Shown here: positions 15,593-25,600 of the stretch, in pieces
How positions within the stretch are numbered: position 1 is the stretch's first letter
How the letters are laid out: every line of letters starts with the position of its first letter
Source of the DNA: Candidatus Omnitrophota bacterium
GTDB lineage: Bacteria; Omnitrophota; Gorgyraeia; Duberdicusellales; 4484-171
Length of the DNA stretch: 54,969 bases
NCBI GenBank assembly: GCA_028692655.1
Contig: JAQUWY010000003.1
Coordinates: forward strand, 1-54,969
Direction: 5' to 3'
The notes under the pieces: generated by a model
Databases searched by the model: none
Told to the model about the DNA's origin: nothing
Seen by the model: the letters and a program-made list of their open reading frames with translations, nothing else
Program-made: the position numbers and the translations under genes

Positions 15593-16326
15593 AAAAGATA
15601 ACCTTTTTTTATTCTCTTCAAGGAACGAAATATATTCTTTTTAACATAAGGGCATTCTTTTTCTAAACCTTCCAGCATTCCTTTAACCAGATTCCGGCGG
15701 CTCCGCTTTCCGTAAGGACATTCATAGTGCGTATCGGGAAAAGAAAATCTCGAAGCAAAATCAAGAATTTCTTTTTTTTCAATATAGCATAAAGGACGGA
15801 TTATTTTAAGTTTTCCTCCGAACATCTCTAAGGCCGGAGGAGAAACGCTTACCTCTCCCCGAAAGCACATATTCATCAATATGGTCTCGGTCATATCATC
15901 TATATTATGCCCTAAAGAGACTTTATTGCAATTATGTTCTCTGGCGGTTTCAAACAAAATCCTTCTTCTCATCCAGGAACACCAAAAACAGCCTACGCCT
16001 TCAGTATTCAACTCCAATTTTTTAACTGTATAATTAATCCCGCAGGAGTCAAGATATTCAAAAAGAGCCGGCCTATCCAACTTAACAAAACTGGTATCCA
16101 CAAAGCAGGCGATTATCTCAAAATTAATCGGGATACGTTTCTGCCTCATGCAGAAAAGCTTTAGCAAAGAAAGGCTATCAACACCTCCGGAAACCCCGAT
16201 TAGAATCCTATCCCCTTCTGAAAGCATATTGTAATCAGCAATCGCCTTACCCATGATTTTGTAAAGGCGTTTTACAATGCCCCTGAGAGGAACTTCTTCC
16301 TTATTCTTTAAAACTGTTTCATTCAT
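15589..16326 (-). CDS. ttcA: PP-loop tRNA thiolase, TtcA-type
   Basis: The 245-residue protein has the ATP pyrophosphatase loop ILIGVSGGVDSLSL near residue 41, the CxxC motif in CFWCSWMRRR near 113, and LGHNIDDMTETILMNM near 138. These are typical of TtcA, which makes 2-thiocytidine in tRNA using an iron-sulfur cluster. A C-terminal CPYGKRSRR stretch is family-like. Other members of this PP-loop group modify uridine 34, so the target base is not certain. It follows pyk by 34 bases. Confidence 0.85.
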   Translation of the reverse strand: MNETVLKNKEEVPLRGIVKRLYKIMGKAIADYNMLSEGDRILIGVSGGVDSLSLLKLFCMRQKRIPINFEIIACFVDTSFVKLDRPALFEYLDSCGINYTVKKLELNTEGVGCFWCSWMRRRILFETAREHNCNKVSLGHNIDDMTETILMNMCFRGEVSVSPPALEMFGGKLKIIRPLCYIEKKEILDFASRFSFPDTHYECPYGKRSRRNLVKGMLEGLEKECPYVKKNIFRSLKRIKKGYLL

Positions 16327-16360
16327 TCTTGGCCAGTCGCTTTGCGGATTTTATCCTTAA

Positions 16361-17386
16361 TTATCTTTTGAGCCCTTGCTGATAGCTTTCTGTATTTTTA
16401 ATAATCTTATTCATCATATCAACTGCCTGGCAAGGATACTCGCCTATAGTCGTCTCGCCTGAAAGCATAAGGTGGGTTGCCCCGTCAAGAATAGCATTGG
16501 CAACATCACTTACTTCAGCCCGGGTGGGAATGCGGCAGGCAGTCATGCTGTCCAGCATCTGAGTAGCCACGACTACCGGTTTATTCGCAAGAATACATTT
16601 TTTGATAATTTCTTTCTGGATAACCGGAACTTTATAAATCGGCACACAAATCCCCAGGTCTCCCCGGGCAACGATTATCCCGTCAGCTTCAGAAATTATC
16701 TCGTCTATATTCTCAAGAGCCTGTCTATTCTCAATTTTAGCAAAAATCCTGCATTTTGGATGTCCGGGCAAAATCCTTTTCTTAAGCAGTTTTAAATCGC
16801 CGGCATTGCGCACAAACGATTGAGCCAGATAATCAAGCTTATGATTTACCGCCACTCTTAAATCTTTTTTGTCTTTTTCGGTCAAAGCCCCGAATTCTAA
16901 AACCGCTTCAGGTATGTTAATCCCTTTGGAATCCCTGAGCTGGCCGCCGGAAATAATCTTTGTTTTAAGGCGGTTTTTTTCTATGCCGGATACCCTAAGC
17001 ATGAGTTTGCCGTCATCAATATAAATCAAAAACCCTGTTTTTATCCTCTTCAAAGAACCTAGATAATCAAAAGAAACTTCCCGGCTGTTGCCTAAAACAT
17101 CCTGTTGGGTAAGATAAAGCGTGGAACCTTTTTTTAACTCCAGGGGATCTTTAAGCTTACCCACCCTTATCCGGTAACCTTCTAAATCCTGCATAATCTT
17201 TACGGCCCGGTGCATTCTTGCATTAAGCTTTCTTATAATCTTAATCCTGTTTAAATGCTCTAAGCGGCTGCCATGAGAAAAATTAAGCCGCACGCAATCC
17301 AGTCCGCGAATATACATCCGGCGTATAACCGCTTCTTTACTGCTGGAAGGGCCTAAGGTGGCAATTATTTTAGTTCTAGCAATCAT
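16361..17386 (-). CDS. pyk: Pyruvate kinase lacking the C-terminal domain
   Basis: The barrel and B domain are present: ATLGPSS near residue 9, RLNFSHG at 33-39, Lys217 in FAKIEN, ARGDLG at 240-245, TQMLDSMT near 275, PTRAEVSDVANAILDG and MLSGETTIGEYP. The protein stops at residue 341, soon after that motif, so the regulatory C domain of about 120 residues is absent. The usual DLKGPEIR is DLEGYRIR. The stop codon is clean and ttcA follows 34 bases later, so I read it as a natural short form. Starts 13 bases after the permease gene. Confidence 0.9.
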   Translation of the reverse strand: MIARTKIIATLGPSSSKEAVIRRMYIRGLDCVRLNFSHGSRLEHLNRIKIIRKLNARMHRAVKIMQDLEGYRIRVGKLKDPLELKKGSTLYLTQQDVLGNSREVSFDYLGSLKRIKTGFLIYIDDGKLMLRVSGIEKNRLKTKIISGGQLRDSKGINIPEAVLEFGALTEKDKKDLRVAVNHKLDYLAQSFVRNAGDLKLLKKRILPGHPKCRIFAKIENRQALENIDEIISEADGIIVARGDLGICVPIYKVPVIQKEIIKKCILANKPVVVATQMLDSMTACRIPTRAEVSDVANAILDGATHLMLSGETTIGEYPCQAVDMMNKIIKNTESYQQGLKR

Positions 17387-17399
17387 TTTAACTCTTCTC

Positions 17400-19247
17400 T
17401 TAAATCTCCCGCTTGCGGGTAGAAGATAATATCAACATTCTTAAAGAATCGCTGTCTTTCATCCGCATCCAATTTTCGTAAAAACCTTTTTCTCTGACAA
17501 TCTGAGCTATGGCCATCAAAGTCCTTAAATGAAAATTTCTTTCATCGAGAGAGCCGGCTAAGACAAAAATAATATGTATTGGCGGTTCTTGCTCCGAAAA
17601 GATTATGCCTTCCCTGGCCCTGACAAGTATTACTTCAAACTTGCTTTTACCTTCAACGACGATATGCGGAATAGCTAAGCCCTTTTCAATAACGGTATGA
17701 GACTCCTGCTCTCTTCTTATTAAAAGCTCTTTGATCTTGCCCTGGTTGACATCCAAGCGAGAAGAAAGCGTCCTTGAAATAAGTTCGAAAAAATCATCCC
17801 AGGACTTTTTTTCCTTTATATCAAAAACGGGGCAAGCTTCAATTAAGTGGTCGAACCTATCTTTATTTACCTTATCTCTTTCATGCAGGATATCTTTTAA
17901 CTCATCCTCCAGGGAATTATCAACGAGTTCTCTGGCGGTAACTCTTTCTACGATATGCATAAGGGCTGAGTGCCGTTTTATGGTGCGGGCTGAAAAAAGA
18001 AACCATATAAAGCTCGCCCCTACAAAGAAAAGGCTTATAAGTAAGGGAACTTTTCCCATAGTAAAGATCAAAAAACTATACCCTACAATAGCGGTTATTT
18101 GAAGCCAGGGATAAAACGGAGATATAAAGGTAGGCTTATAATTTATCATTTTGCTTTCCCGCATAATTATTACAGAAAAATTCTCAAATATAAATAGCAT
18201 TATCATAAGAGTAGAAGCGGTCTTAACTAAATTTTCCAAATTCAAAAGAAGAATCAAAGAAAGCATAAATATACCGGTAACAATAATGGCGATGTAAGGT
18301 GTGCCATACTTTTTAGAAAGTAAAGAAAACCTGGCGGGAAGAAAATCATCTTTGGCCATGGCAAAAGGCACGCGGGAAGACGACAATATCCCGGCATTAG
18401 CAGTAGTTATAAAAGCTGTCATGGCAGCCAAAGATAAAAACACTCCAAACCAAAGCCCCCCCATACTCGTAGCTCCCCGGGTAAGAGGTGTAAGCGTAGA
18501 CGCCAAAGCCCGCGGCGGCAAAATTCCTATAGTAACCGCTACGCACAAACAGTAAAGAATTTGAACAACCAGAAAAGATAAAAGCATACCCAGAGGGATA
18601 GTACGGGAAGGATTATGTGTATCTTCGGCAATAGAAGCAACTTTGGTTAATCCTCCATAGGAAATAAAAATCATTCCTATAATAGAAAAAAAAGGATAAA
18701 TCCTAGCAGGAAACAGGGGACGAAAATTGCCAAGATTTATATGCTTCAAACCCAAGATACCGTACAAAACACAGGCGGTAAGCAAAAACACGACTAAGCT
18801 ATTTTGTATTTTGGCTCCAACCTTAACGCTAAAAAGATTTATCACCACAAAAAAGATACAGAAACAGGCAGCAACAAGCTTAATCTGTAAATATCCCGCC
18901 TGAGGTATAAAAAACTGCAAAAACGCGCCTATACCAATAAGAGCGAAAGCGCTTTTAAGAGCTATGGAAAACCAATTTGACAAGCCGCCAAAAATACCCA
19001 AAAATGGACCGAAACTGCGTTCAATAAAAAAATAAGCTCCGCCGTATTTAGGCATAGCTGTGATAAGCTCAGCCTTACTGAAGATTGAAGGCAGCATCAG
19101 CAACCCGGCTAAAAAATAAGCTATAATAATTGAAGGCCCGATATAACCATAGGCAATAGCCGGAAGGACAAACAGGCCGGAAGATATCATCGCGCCGGTA
19201 GCAATACAAAAAATATCCCATAAATTAAGCTTATTTTTAGATATCAT
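17400..19247 (-). CDS. APC-type amino-acid permease fused to a PTS EIIA (type 2) domain
   Basis: Residues 1 to about 420 form an APC superfamily transporter of about 12 helices. It has the helix 1 motif ATGAMISSGLFVLP, SKAELITAMPKYGGAYFFIERSFGP, and SYGGLTKVASIAEDTHNPSRTIP. From about residue 460 a soluble EIIA domain of the fructose/PtsN type follows, with SRLDVNQGKIKELLIRREQE, the phosphorylatable His528 in GLAIPHIVV, and an intact C-terminus. The domain could report PTS phosphorylation state to the transporter. The substrate is unknown; an amino acid is likely from the family. Confidence 0.9.
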   Translation of the reverse strand: MISKNKLNLWDIFCIATGAMISSGLFVLPAIAYGYIGPSIIIAYFLAGLLMLPSIFSKAELITAMPKYGGAYFFIERSFGPFLGIFGGLSNWFSIALKSAFALIGIGAFLQFFIPQAGYLQIKLVAACFCIFFVVINLFSVKVGAKIQNSLVVFLLTACVLYGILGLKHINLGNFRPLFPARIYPFFSIIGMIFISYGGLTKVASIAEDTHNPSRTIPLGMLLSFLVVQILYCLCVAVTIGILPPRALASTLTPLTRGATSMGGLWFGVFLSLAAMTAFITTANAGILSSSRVPFAMAKDDFLPARFSLLSKKYGTPYIAIIVTGIFMLSLILLLNLENLVKTASTLMIMLFIFENFSVIIMRESKMINYKPTFISPFYPWLQITAIVGYSFLIFTMGKVPLLISLFFVGASFIWFLFSARTIKRHSALMHIVERVTARELVDNSLEDELKDILHERDKVNKDRFDHLIEACPVFDIKEKKSWDDFFELISRTLSSRLDVNQGKIKELLIRREQESHTVIEKGLAIPHIVVEGKSKFEVILVRAREGIIFSEQEPPIHIIFVLAGSLDERNFHLRTLMAIAQIVREKGFYENWMRMKDSDSLRMLILSSTRKREI

Positions 19248-19464
19248 AGCATAGAAATAATATCATAATTCGGCTAAGGGATAAAGGACAAAATATACCG
19301 CAAGCTATATTTAGGTTAAGGTTAAGGTTAAGGTTTAGGCTGAAATTTAAAAAAGCCCGTAGTCCTTATGTAGTTAGTTGAATTAATTAAATTAGCCGAA
19401 TTTATTAAATTAATTGAATTTGAACTAAGAATGGTTACAAAAAACCTCGCTGCGATGAACCTAG
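19248..19464. repeat. Non-coding region with GGTTAA hexamers and a 9-bp array
   Basis: No gene. About 19312-19340 is AGGTTA/AGGTTT hexamers, the reverse of the CCTTAA units at other blocks. About 19374-19430 consists of five degenerate 9-mers: TTGAATTAA, TTAAATTAG, CCGAATTTA, TTAAATTAA, TTGAATTTG. Confidence 0.65.
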
Positions 19465-19827
19465 TTGCAATGCGGGTTTGCAACAAGGTCTGATAACTGA
19501 TAATTGATAATTTGGGAAGACCAGGAAACCAAAAAACATAAAAACGTAAAAACCGAAAAACGAAAGAACCAAGAAACCAAGAAACGGAAGAACTGAAAAA
19601 CTGAAAGACATAAAAACAGAAAAACGTAAAAACTGAGAACGAAAGAACTGAAAGATAGAAAACCAAAAAACAAAAAAACAAAAACCCCGGAAAAGGCTAT
19701 AAGCTTCAAGCCGCAAGCCTAGATTACATAAAAACCAAAAGACAGAAAAACATAAAAACTAAAGAAGCAAAACTGCAAACCGCAAACCGAGAACCGAACA
19801 CCGTAAACCGATAGCTTAAAACGTGAA
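19465..19827. repeat. Inverted copy of the mosaic repeat block (8-bp CNNAAAAA array)
   Basis: About 19500-19690 is the reverse complement of the GTTTTTNN array at 14675-14850, reading as C-N-N-(A/G)5 units such as CGTAAAAA, CCAAGAAA, CTGAAAGA. It is followed by CTTCAAG/CCGCAAG 7-mers (about 19700-19722) and then ACCGCAA/ACCGAGA/ACCGTAA 7-mers (about 19775-19815). AATGCGGGTTTGCAAC at 19469-19484 matches the edge of the 14527 copy. The two copies flank coaB, ttcA, pyk and the permease. Confidence 0.8.
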
Positions 19828-19871
19828 ACTTTTAACTTGAAAATTCTGGTAAAAGCAAAAGTTGACTAATG

Positions 19872-22688
19872 CTAGGAGCAGAGAAGTCTAAAACGGCAGA
19901 ATTCGCATATACGTTGTTCTTTTTTGGGAATAAAAGGCACAGATTCAGAAAAAATTTCCTCGCAAACAAGCCCAAGAGCCTCAAGGCATATCTCCATAAT
20001 CTTTTCCCGGGAGTCCGCATCCTGGTCACTGATGAAAGATTTTCTCTCCAAGGTCCTTAAGCTGTAAAGCTGAGCATTGACTTCTTTAGAAGGAAATTCC
20101 CGGGAGACAAAATAGCAATAAAGCGGTAGTTGAAAAGATTTAATATCTCTTCTTATTGACTCAAGGTTCATCTCCATAGCTCTAAGAGCAGCCAGCTTTT
20201 TGGGGACTTTATCAGCGGATCCGCTTTTGTAATCAATTATAACCAGAGAGCCGTCTTTAAGTTCATCTATCCTGTCAATCGTATAATTAAATACCAGGGG
20301 AGCTCCATTTATTTCTATGGTGCCGCTTCTTTTTTCTTCCAGGCAAATTATTTTTGCCACTTGCCTTTCGGCTTCCCGGTCAAGAAAGCTGTCAAGGCGC
20401 TTATGAATTATCTTTTTTAAAATGAAAGAATCCGACTTCATCCGCCGGGCCAGTTCCTTCTCAAAGCGTTCATCCATCTTTCTGAAAAAAAACTTCTTAA
20501 ACTTTGCGTCAATCACCGGGGACAAGCCTTTAAATTTTTCAAAAACCTCTTCCAAAAGCCCGTGCATAAAATTTCCTATACAGGAAGCATCGGGCTCATC
20601 AAGCATATCTTCCTTGTCCCTGAAACCCAGAACATACTCATAATAAAACTGCAAGGGACAGCTGAGATAAGTATTAATGCGGCTGGCTGAATATCTTTGT
20701 CGTTTTAGGTGTTCAACCATTTCAGGGGTTTTATTGACAATGACCTTACGGCTAACAGTGCTAACGGTAAAAAAAACTTTTGGTATGGAAAAGGTTTCCA
20801 GATATTCCCGTTGGGCCTGCCTTTGCCAAATAAGCTCTTCAATAAAACGGCTCTTTTCCTTTTCCTGGTTTTCTTCATAAACAAGGTAAACGTTCTTTGC
20901 CCCGGATATAAGAGAATGAAACTGATAGCGCTGTATTTCTTCCTCTTTTTCAAGGCGGTTAAGCCCCAACAACAACATAACCTCCCGGGGTATCAACGGC
21001 TCGTTTACTTTCAGCTTTGGAAAGACCCCCTCGTTCATATCCATAATGATTACATTTTCAAAATTCAGGGAACGGGTTTCAAATAAACCCAGGACCTGCG
21101 TTCCCCTAAGAGGAGAACCTATGAAAGAAATAACTTCAGTTTCAAGTTTCTGCTGAAATATTTCCCAAATCTGGCGGTTACTAAAAACTTCTGTGTTAAA
21201 GGATAGGTTTTTCAGCTCATCCTCTATGAGCCTGAGTTTGTCTATTGTCTTTAGGTTAAAGACAAATTTCACGATAGGGCTTTTTTCAACCAGTAGATCC
21301 AGTAAAATCCCCAGGTTTTCGGCAAATTTTTCAAAAGTTGAATTATTCTCCCAAACCCTGAATAAGAATTTGTGCAGTTCAGAAAGAATAAGGCTGCAGG
21401 TTTCAATATCAGACTCTATGCCCATAGCAGACAAGGTCTGGATAGCCATTTCGTATATTTTATTTTCTTCCTCGATGCCGGACAGGCTCAAGAATAAACT
21501 GCCTCCGATAGAACTTTCTCTTTCACCTTTTAGGAGCTCCTCTATTTTATGAACCATTATCCTGGTTACAGCAGGGTTGCCGTTGATTTCAAGATTTTTT
21601 ACTAGAGGATGCTGCAAGAGCCTGAGATAATCTTTTGCGTAATACTTACCATCTTTACTGCTCTCTTGTGCTTTTGACAAAGCGTTGAATAAATCAAAAA
21701 GCGAACTTCGCTTTAAGGGATAACCCATAGAAACATTATAATTATCCAGGCACTGTGAAACCGCGCTAAGCAGCGGAACTATGGTTTGAGGCCTGGGCAT
21801 AACTATAACTGTATCGTCTTTATCTTTTATCTCCTCTAAGATATTTCTTACGGCCGAAACCTGGGAATGCATATCAAACCCTTTATTGATATGAAGGTTA
21901 TAGCCGGATTTGTTTTCAACCTCCGGTTCAATCTTGAAGCCAAGATCCTTCGAATTCTTTTTCAAAGCTTCCCAATCTTTTCCGGAGCCCTGGAAAAAAC
22001 AAATTCCTCTGCCTTTGAGACAAACTTCCCTGATTATCCTGGCCTCGGTTGAATGAAGATAAAAAAAGTTGCAGAAAATTATAGTTTCGAAATCTTTGAA
22101 GTCCTTGTCCTTGACTGCCGCAGAAGCCTGACGGTAGATCCGGCCCCGGGAATAGACGCGCCTTTCTTCCAGGGCTTTATGATAGAAGCTCCTTATCTTT
22201 ACTATTCTCTCAAGAAGAATATTGATACTGGCAGGAACATCATAGCCTATCTGAGCGCTTCTTTCTACGCCTAAAAGGCTGTCGTCAGCCAAATTTTCCA
22301 AATCAGCCTGCTCTATAAATGAATGTATCTCATTTGCCCAGGGCAAGAATTCATTAAACCCTTCCCGCCCCTTAAAAACTCCCGGAGCATATTTCTTAGC
22401 CAATGTATAAATGATATAAGCGGCTTCTAAGTTCGTAAGCTTGGCCAGAGGCAATTCCGATATAACTCTTTCGGCAAAAGAATCTATCGTAAACACTTTA
22501 GGCCCAAAAAAAGGTTTTTTTATTTTACGGGCCAGAGACCTTTGTAAGAAAAGTGCCGGGCGTTGACCGCCAAAGACACAGGCGATTTTGCTAAAATCAT
22601 TACCCTCAGGAGCTATCTCTTTAATCAAAAAATCACTTAGCTCTTCGATAAAATTCTGGCCAAAACCTAAAGTTACGGCTTTCTTCAT
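19872..22688 (-). CDS. addB: AddB/RexB-like helicase-nuclease subunit
   Basis: The 938-residue protein has an inactivated helicase-like body and a C-terminal RecB-type nuclease: SASRINTYLSCPLQFYYEYV near 675, then TIDRIDELKDGSLVIIDYKSG with catalytic D and K. The final CEFCRFRLLC (C-x2-C-x5-C), together with the Cys in SCPLQF, makes the four-Cys iron-sulfur site known from AddB. It overlaps addA by four bases. With AddA it would resect DNA ends before RecA loading. It is shorter than Bacillus AddB (about 1,160), and the N-terminal region lacks a normal Walker A. Confidence 0.88.
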   Translation of the reverse strand: MKKAVTLGFGQNFIEELSDFLIKEIAPEGNDFSKIACVFGGQRPALFLQRSLARKIKKPFFGPKVFTIDSFAERVISELPLAKLTNLEAAYIIYTLAKKYAPGVFKGREGFNEFLPWANEIHSFIEQADLENLADDSLLGVERSAQIGYDVPASINILLERIVKIRSFYHKALEERRVYSRGRIYRQASAAVKDKDFKDFETIIFCNFFYLHSTEARIIREVCLKGRGICFFQGSGKDWEALKKNSKDLGFKIEPEVENKSGYNLHINKGFDMHSQVSAVRNILEEIKDKDDTVIVMPRPQTIVPLLSAVSQCLDNYNVSMGYPLKRSSLFDLFNALSKAQESSKDGKYYAKDYLRLLQHPLVKNLEINGNPAVTRIMVHKIEELLKGERESSIGGSLFLSLSGIEEENKIYEMAIQTLSAMGIESDIETCSLILSELHKFLFRVWENNSTFEKFAENLGILLDLLVEKSPIVKFVFNLKTIDKLRLIEDELKNLSFNTEVFSNRQIWEIFQQKLETEVISFIGSPLRGTQVLGLFETRSLNFENVIIMDMNEGVFPKLKVNEPLIPREVMLLLGLNRLEKEEEIQRYQFHSLISGAKNVYLVYEENQEKEKSRFIEELIWQRQAQREYLETFSIPKVFFTVSTVSRKVIVNKTPEMVEHLKRQRYSASRINTYLSCPLQFYYEYVLGFRDKEDMLDEPDASCIGNFMHGLLEEVFEKFKGLSPVIDAKFKKFFFRKMDERFEKELARRMKSDSFILKKIIHKRLDSFLDREAERQVAKIICLEEKRSGTIEINGAPLVFNYTIDRIDELKDGSLVIIDYKSGSADKVPKKLAALRAMEMNLESIRRDIKSFQLPLYCYFVSREFPSKEVNAQLYSLRTLERKSFISDQDADSREKIMEICLEALGLVCEEIFSESVPFIPKKEQRICEFCRFRLLCS

Positions 22689-25600
22689 TTAACTTCCTGT
22701 ATATTCATATCATCCAGAAAAAGCAAAAACCCTCTCACCCGCTTACCAGGAAAAATATCCCCGATAATGTCTATATACTCGCGAATCTGGCCACGGTAAT
22801 TTTCTATATCGCCATAAGAGCTTTTGTAGTCAATTACCCAAGCTTCTTTATCTTTTACTATTAAACGGTCTATGCGTTTCAGTTCTCCGAAACGATTAAT
22901 GACTTCTTTTTCACAAAACACCTGGCCCTGGTTGACATAAAAAATGTCCTTGAGGCCCGGATTAGCGATAACTTGTTCGGCTTTAATCCTATATTTTTCA
23001 ATATCAAATGAAAAACTTTTTGCCGCGGCTAATTTTAATCCTTCGTTTATCATACCCGCGGCATCTGCCTTGGCGCAATTTATCACCCGGGAAAGCACAT
23101 TATGAATATTATTCCCTTCAAGAATTCTTTCGCGATTTACTATTTCCTGAATGCTGCCAAACTCATCACGCAGTGCCGTCAGCCAGTTTTTATATTCGGG
23201 CTGCGAAGCCGGAAAATACTTCTGGGGACTTGCCTCAACCGGTTTACAAAAGCTGGCTCTTTGCCCCTTTTCTGATACGCCCTCGGGCATAAGCCAGGCG
23301 GCCTTATTATTAGCCGAGGCACTCCTGGCCGGAATATATATATACATTTCATGTTGGGCGCGGGTAAGTGCCACATACATATTATTAAGTTCATCAATGC
23401 AGGCTTTTTTATAAGCGTCTGTATATATATTATTGAGTCGGCTTGAATATTTGCGATGCATTTTGGTAATACGCACCAGGCCTATAGAGTCCTTGCCTTC
23501 TTCTACCACGTAAGAGCTGGTGCCTTTGCCGGCGGTCTCAGGATTAATTTCCATTCTTAAGAGAGGAAGGATGACAACGGGAAACTCCAGCCCTTTGGCC
23601 TTATGCACCGTAAGAATTCTTACTGAAGCGCTGTGCGAAGCATTAACGTATAAATCATCACTAAGGGCGTCTTTTAAATATTCCAAGAAATCTCCCAATC
23701 CGGAGTAATCATCCTCCTTTACCTTGATAAGTTCAAGAAACTTCATAAAAAACGCCTGCTGGCCGCTAAAATTTTTAAATACTTCGAAACGCTGGTAAAT
23801 CCCTGTCACAAGTTCATAAGCCGATACAAACCCCACGCTTTTAAAAAATTCATCAAAATACCTATCCCAGATTTCAGGATAGCGCTGGCGAAAAATTCTA
23901 TACAAACTCCTGTCGGATGAAAAAGGGCCTTCTGAGCGGACTGAAAAAATAAAGTCAGAGGCTTCTCTGTTGGAAATACCGCTGGCTGCCGAGAAAATAT
24001 CGCCAAGAATAAAGCCGGCGAAACTTAAATTGTCAATAGGTGAATGCAGGAAGGAAAGAAAAGAAACGATATTTTTTATCAGTAAATTTTCGGTAACATT
24101 AAGAGTCTTTTCCGACTCAACCGGAATACCCTCCCCCAAAAGTAAAGAACTAAGCAATTCTACATCACTGTTATCCCGGACCAAAATAGCAATATCCTCA
24201 TAGCCAAATCCCCGGGAACGCAAATCTTTTAGTAAATCAATAATTTTAGGAAAAATTATTTCATTGCGTTCACCCTGGTTCTTCTCTTTGATTTTTTCCA
24301 GATATACATATCCGCCTTCATAACCGGGACGCACCTTTTGATGAGCCCCGCCAAAAATACTGCCTACTTGTTTATCAAAATCGGGGTCCTCTCCCAACTC
24401 CGAAGATATACCGCAGGCGCTAATAAAACTGCTGAGGTTTTCCTGAGAAAAAACCTGGTTATTAAAATCCACTATTGCTTTTTTGCTTCGCCAGTTCTGG
24501 TCAAGCCGCCTTAAAGTAACATTGAAATTACTTAACCTGTTCTTTACCTCATCAAACAGCCTGGCCTCTCCTCCCCGGAAACGATATATGGCCTGTTTTT
24601 TGTCGCCTACATAAAATAAAGTCCCCCCGCAAGCCAAAGCATCTTCAACCATCGCCTGAAGATTGCGCCATTGCAGGACACTGGTATCCTGGAATTCATC
24701 AATCAGGTAATGTTTAAAACGGGTAGAAAATTGATAGTAGAGCTCAGCCACACTCAAGCCATCTTCATCAAACAGGGCTCTCGCCCGGCGGTTTAATTCT
24801 TCTAAAAAAAGCACATCTTCTTTTCTTGATATCTCCTGGAAAAAAAGAGAAAGACGCCCGAATAACTTGATATAAGGGTTATAAGCGACTACCGCGTCCA
24901 GCTCTATGAGTTCCAGCAGGCTGAGGCGGATTTTCTCCCAGGCAAGGTTAAATTCTTGCGTCGAAACTTTGCCTTTGTTCATCAGAGGAGTTTCTTTCTG
25001 CAAGACAGCAGGAAGGCTGCTTATATCAAATATATCCCTGCTTTTCTCCAGGAAAGAAAGTATGGATTTTTTGGCGCTTGAGTTAAAGCCTTCGGGGATT
25101 TTGCCTGATAATTTTGACAGCAAGCTATGAATATGCTTTTTTAGTTTTATAACGTCACTGCCGGAACCTTTAAAAGTCCTGAGAGTCCGGCCGTACTTAT
25201 TGCTTAATTGAAAAAGTGAATGCATGAAGGTAAGAATATCTTCCTTGGGAAACCAGCCGTTTCTGTTTTCCACAAAAAGATAGTGTTCAAGAAATTCTTC
25301 CAAAAAATCAAAGACTTCCTTGCTGGCAACAGCTTCTTCTATCGCTAAATCCAGGCAATAAGAAAGTTGGCGGTTATAATCCCGCTGTATTTTGAAATTA
25401 GAAGAGCGGCCAATATTAAGGGCTGAGCCCAGAAGGAGAAAATTTATAAAACTGTCTATGGTTTGGACCTGAAAAAAACTGTAATGGTGGATAAACTCTT
25501 TGATGATTCTAGAGGCTTTATCCCGGGCCAGCGCTTTATCTACCCCCAGCTCTCTCAATAAATCTTCTTGCTGCTGGTTGTCTTTATACGCCTCAAGAGA

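Noticed and set aside
19310-19340. Telomere-like GGTTAA repeat
   Set aside because: Only about four imperfect units, part of the wider mosaic blocks, with the same unit beside other repeats in both orientations.
19328-19716. Three minus-strand hydrophobic frames nearly identical to those at 14638
   Set aside because: Inverted copy of the same repeat. Identity at DNA level in all frames shows repeat duplication, not protein conservation.
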